Of a stretch of DNA of 64,000 bases, positions 59,920 through 64,000 are shown piece by piece. The notes below the pieces were generated by a model. The model made no database searches and was not told where the DNA came from. It saw nothing but the letters and a program-made list of their open reading frames with translations. This DNA is from Sarcophilus harrisii (lineage: Eukaryota > Chordata > Mammalia > Dasyuromorphia > Dasyuridae), in assembly GCF_902635505.1 (NCBI RefSeq), contig NC_045426.1:673167087-673231086 (forward strand), given 5' to 3'. A program made the translations under genes and the position numbers. Each line of letters starts with the position of its first letter. Positions within the stretch are counted from its first letter, which is position 1.

Positions 59920-60185
59920 ATAATTGCTAACATTTATGTAACACTTAATATGTGACAGATAACTATGTTAAGTGATTTGAAATTTTGAATCACATTTGAT
60001 CTTCACAACCATTCTGGGAAGTAAGTCGTCTTATTAGCCCTATTTTACAGATCAGGAAACTGAAGCAAAGCAATTAAGGAACTTGTCCAGATCACACAGC
60101 TTGTTTGAGGCTGGATTTAATTCAAGTCTTGTTGACTCCAAGCCCCCTGAGCTCTATCCAAATTTTTTACCTAGCTGCCTATATT
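59920..60185 (+). repeat. MIR/THER1-like CORE-SINE
   Basis: CTAACATTTATGTAACACTT, GATCTTCACAACCATTCTGG, GATCAGGAAACTGAAGCAAA, CTTGTTGACTCCAAGCCCCC, ending in TACCTAGCTGCCT. Confidence 0.75.
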
Positions 60186-61530
60186 GTCAGACACAATATA
60201 TGCAAACACATATCCAGTCAGGATGTTTGCCACTGTTATAATTATACCAAATGCAAATGAAAGAGGGATCCTCTAGAGATCAGAGATTCTCTAGTTTCAA
60301 TATAAAGATTACATGTTAGCAATGGTATTGGATTATCTGAATGGACTCCACAGCCACACTAAAGATATCAGTCCAGCAATCTACAAAGGACAAGCATATC
60401 ATCCAGATTGCTCCATTGAGTTATATGGTCTGTCCATCCTAGATGCAAGAAAAAAATAATTAAGGAGGCCTAGGAATGAAGAAGAAGAGCATCTTGGATC
60501 ACAGAGACAGAGCTAGAAAGAAACCTTGAAGGCCGTGGAATATAATACTCTTATTTTAAAGATGGGGAACAGAAACCTAGAAATGTTCAATAATTTGCCC
60601 AATGTTATAAGCCAGATCATGTTGGGAAAATGGAACTCAGTTCTTTCAGAGTCACTGTTCACCATTAACATTAATTATTAACATTAATATTCTTCTCCTG
60701 ATCTCATATGGCTTCAAATTGTGGAACTCCAGCTCAGAACAGTCAAAACTGTGATTCACTGATGTAGCAATGAGTCAGAGCCCTGCTCATCCAATTCCTT
60801 CATCTTATACAGGAACTAAATGAATTTTCAATAGGTTAAATGACTTACTGAAGTCCATCTGTAGTGTTCTTTTCTTTTCTCTAAATATAATCATTCTCTG
60901 GGAGCAGGTTTCTTGAGGAGCTTCTGGAGGCAGCCTTAGTTTCAGTTCAGAGTAATAATCACCTCAAGGCCCAGTTAGTTTTCTTAAAGGCCTATCTCAC
61001 TCCTTGGTTCCAAGAGCTCTTGCAGCTTGTCTGCCAGCTTCAGCCGCCAGCTCTCTCTAAATCTTGGTTCTACTCTTCTCAACTGACTCCAGGAGCTCCT
61101 TATATATGATCTCTTAAAGGTGTGAACCCAAAGGTTGACTCCTCCTCTGAGAGAGTGGGATTGTGGGCTTCTGACTTTTGAATCTCCTGAACTTGTGAAC
61201 TTTAATATGTGAGCTATATATGAACTCTCAAAGGTGTAAACTTAAGCACTGTTTCTATCGTTTCCAGTGAGTTATCTACTTGTTTCAAGTTCTGGCCCAT
61301 AACATCCATCCAAGTAGGAAATCCTGCAAGACAGGATTTGAACACAGGTCTTCTGACTCCAAGAGTCCCTGCTGATTCTTGTCCTTATATGCCGTCATGC
61401 TGCCTCCAGTAATTCAGTTTCAATAGTGCCAGTGAGCTGGCTGTACCAGAAGATGGTATTAGGTGAAGGGTGGTATTAAAAACAATCCTAACGAGATAGG
61501 AGAGTCTTATAATGAATGAGGTCAAGCTAT
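60186..61530. other. Intergenic, little recognised
   Basis: A weak MIR-like piece near 60530-60640. No exon or other element is supported. Confidence 0.4.
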
Positions 61531-61754
61531 GATAGACTATCATGCTCCACTATTGCACCAAGGTTCACAGAATGCTAAGAAATACAGAAGAAGGCTTTCA
61601 GTACATTGAGGAGGTGTTCTGTGAAGGATTTAGAGAAGAACATGGACAAACATTGCCCAAGATGAGATTGCCTAGTTGGGTTGCAAGCTGCACCAACAGA
61701 GAGAATGTGAATGCTGATGAGATCATACATTTATTGAAGTATTCCAAGAGCTCT

Positions 61755-62012
61755 CCCAATTCTGACATTCATTGTTCTAAGGGTCTTCCCAGCTCTGACA
61801 TCCTGTGTCCTAAGGGCCCTCCCAGCTTTGACATCCTGGGTTCTAAGGACCCTCCCACCTTTGACATCCTATGTTCTAGTGACTCTCCCAATCCAGACAT
61901 CCCATATTCTAAGGGCTATCCCAGCTCTGACATCTTGGGTTCTAAGGGCCCTCTTAGGTTTGACAGTCTTTGTTTTAAGGACCTACCCAGATATGACATA
62001 TCATGTTTTTAA
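61755..62012. repeat. 33-bp minisatellite derived from a SINE-like 3' end
   Basis: About 7.6 degenerate copies of a 33-bp unit of the form CTGACATCCTGTGTTCTAAG plus GGCCCTCCCAGCT. The unit resembles the terminal part of MIR-like elements. Because 33 is a multiple of three, a 156-codon open frame (61542-62012, plus) runs through it. Confidence 0.85.
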
Positions 62013-62790
62013 TGCTTCCTTGAGCTTGATGTCCTGTGACCTTCTCTATCAGCCTATGAACTCCCCAGGAATGTCCCATTTCCCTTCTCCATCCCCTGTT
62101 GACACAACCTAAGACGCTGCAAGAGTGTCTCACAAGACAGCTTCTAGTTCAGCTCCTCTTACAGTCAGCCAGCCATCCTCACTCCTACTAGAATCACTGA
62201 CCATGAGCTCTGTCATTGCTCAGAGTTTCTTGAGCTCAATCTCCTTCCAGGTCAGAAAAAATACCTTCCACAGATTCCTTGACAGTAACTGACTCAACCT
62301 CTCTGGGGATACCTCCAGTGGCAGTCAATTCTTAGTAATTCCTTCCTTATTTGGTGCCACAATAATGCCTCTCTGTTTTTCCCCAGTGTGTCCATTTCAT
62401 CTCTCTGAAGAAGTCACCCAAGTCTCATCCTCTTTTCCATTGCTCCAAGGCAGTTTGTGTCCTCCCTGAGTCTTTTCTCCTTATTCCAATTTCCTTCAAC
62501 ATAGCCCCACAGGACTGCCCCCACCCCCATTCTAGTCACCCTTTTTCAGATCCACTCCAGTTTATCAATATCCTTCCTAAAAGATGGCCACACAGGTACC
62601 TGGCCTTGGGCCTCCTGTTCACTGAGATTGGCAGCAATGCTGTAGCAATTACTGGGTGTAAAGAGATAGGCAGAAGGGAGCTGATGCTCCTATTTAAACC
62701 AGAATTCTCAGGAACTGAGCATGGCAGCTTTCAGGAGGGAGTTCCCAAGGTTGCCCCCTCCTCTATCATTAACTATATACTCAGGTTACA
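62013..62790. other. Downstream flank of TEX45-like gene
   Basis: No feature recognised. The open frame at 62606-62875 (plus) is antisense to the 3' UTR and has no similarity. Confidence 0.4.
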
Positions 62791-62811
62791 ACTCTTCAAA
62801 TTAGAGAAAAC

Positions 62812-62817
62812 TTTATT
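62812..62817 (-). other. TEX45: TEX45-like polyadenylation signal AATAAA
   Basis: Minus-strand AATAAA lies about 150 nt past the stop codon at 62967, at the expected spacing for a short 3' UTR. Confidence 0.65.
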
Positions 62818-62966
62818 TTCCTTTTGCTCTAAGAGGGAGGCCACAGTCTGTGACTGGGCGAGGCAAGATTTGTGACAAGGAAGGGACAGTTGTCTGTAAT
62901 GGACTAATGGTAGGTAGAATCTGTGATAGTCAGGGAGCTTGCCCACAGAGGCAGGACTGGCACTCC

Positions 62967-64000
62967 TCATCCGGGGATCACACTGCTTCTGCCTGACCAG
63001 CGCTTCTGGAGCAAGCCCAGTTTCACATTGCTCTCCTGGCAGTTGACCCCTGGCCTGACACACGGGCCAATGTATTTGAAAGGGTAGCTGTCTTTGTATT
63101 CGGTGGAAAAGTCCCGGTCCTGCGTAGGAGGCAGGATGTGGGCATCTCCAGTCTAAGGAAACACAGAAAGATCCCCCTGTGATATCAAGGATTCCCCATC
63201 ACCTCTTCAGGCAGTCCTTCTAACTAGACACAACCAAGGCAGTCATCAGTTTCATCTGTGGCCACTGTGAAGTCTGTCCAGGGCAGTATTGGGAATTGGG
63301 GCCAAAGAGGTCCTAGGGACCAAACTTGTGAATTGAGAAAGGGGGGGAAGCAGATGGTGGTGATCTAAGGTTCCCCCCCCAGCCCACCTCTCACACTTGG
63401 TAATAGATGGGAGTAAATTGTCCTAAGTAGGGATTAAGGAGACAATCTGCCTTTCCTTCCTCTCCCCAAGGCCCTGGGCCTGTTACCTTTTGCTTTATAT
63501 CTTTAGACACTAGATTCTTCTTGAGAGAATGGAGCCCAAATGCTCCCGAGGATGTCAGGAACTCCATCTCTGTGGGGAAGAATTAATGGTGAAAGTGGGG
63601 CTTGAAATCCAGGAGATAGGGGACAGACCAGAGATCAGGGGCAAGGAGACCCAGAGGCCTGAAGGGGCTGACAAGAGACTAGTCAGCCTATATTATAACT
63701 TCAAGCTTCTAGGTTCAATTTATCCCTAAAAACCCAGCCTCTGAGTAGTCCAGCAGGAGGCCCTAGCCTGAGCAGAAACACCAAGCCCCTCAACCAAAGC
63801 TGGCCCTTTGCCATAGCTGGCTCACCGTTGGTACCCATCTTGATGTGACTTTTCAAGAAGCTGTGACTTCTGGTTGACTTTGACGAAGGTTTTTTTGGGT
63901 ATAAGTAAGTCTTCTGGTGTGTAGTGACCATGTACTGAAGATGGGGAATTTTATCCCCAAAAATCACATGACTTTTCCCTCCTTTCACTCGCTCTATGGG
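62967..64000 (-). CDS. TEX45: TEX45-like gene (human C19orf45 position), last three exons
   Basis: Three in-phase exons: 63826-64000 (runs past the right edge), 63487-63569, and 62967-63152 ending in TGA. The protein reads HLQYMVTTHQKTYLYPKKPS ... FLKSHIKMGTNE, then MEFLTSSGAFGLHSLKKNLV, then FSTEYKDSYPFKYIGPCVRP ... SSVIPG. Both introns use GT-AG sites and leave no frame conflict. The symbol rests mainly on synteny (next to ZNF358, same strand, as in human). I recognise no catalytic domain. The short FxxEYKDxYPFKY style resembles axonemal microtubule-associated families. The 5' part of the gene is outside the window. Confidence 0.7.

Noticed and set aside
61542-62012. A possible repeat-containing secreted or surface protein (156 codons)
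   Set aside because: The second half is a 33-bp minisatellite related to SINE tails and no splice or promoter context supports a gene.

Overview
The window is nuclear DNA from a marsupial. The evidence is spliced vertebrate genes with GT-AG introns and CpG-island promoters, together with many marsupial-type tRNA-derived SINEs (starting GGCAGCTAGGTGGC), marsupial L1 and HAL1-like LINEs, and older CR1/L3, L2 and MIR relics. The species cannot be fixed from sequence alone. The gene order matches human 19p13.2 read on the minus strand: TEX45 (3' end), ZNF358, MCOLN1, PNPLA6 (5' part).

Layout from right to left, which is the direction of transcription. At 62.8-64.0 kb lie the last three exons of a gene I assign to TEX45, mainly by synteny. 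From 47.2 to 62.8 kb is a repeat-filled intergenic stretch with nested LINEs and a 33-bp minisatellite. ZNF358 (about 43.1-46.4 kb) has a CpG-island first exon, a short coding exon and one large exon with nine C2H2 fingers. It ends in an unusual 280-residue acidic tail made of two kinds of short repeat. MCOLN1 (27.5-41.9 kb) can be rebuilt as 14 coding exons giving 575 residues, and five CACGTG boxes lie just upstream. PNPLA6 starts only about 270 bp beyond the MCOLN1 polyadenylation signal. It has a noncoding first exon near 27.2 kb and twenty coding exons between 17.9 and 5.0 kb, which cover the membrane anchor and three cyclic-nucleotide-binding-like domains. The patatin esterase half lies beyond the left edge.

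All four genes are on the minus strand, each with its own promoter. MCOLN1 (lysosomal cation channel) and PNPLA6 (ER lysophospholipase) are unrelated biochemically, but sit almost end to end. The introns and intergenic DNA record several generations of retroposition: HAL1 inside L1, L1 inside HAL1, L1 inside the opposite strand of another L1, and L1 inside CR1/L3. Several of these are proved by target-site duplications. No retroviral copy, tRNA or rRNA gene or CRISPR array was recognised. The most novel item is the repetitive acidic C-terminus of ZNF358.
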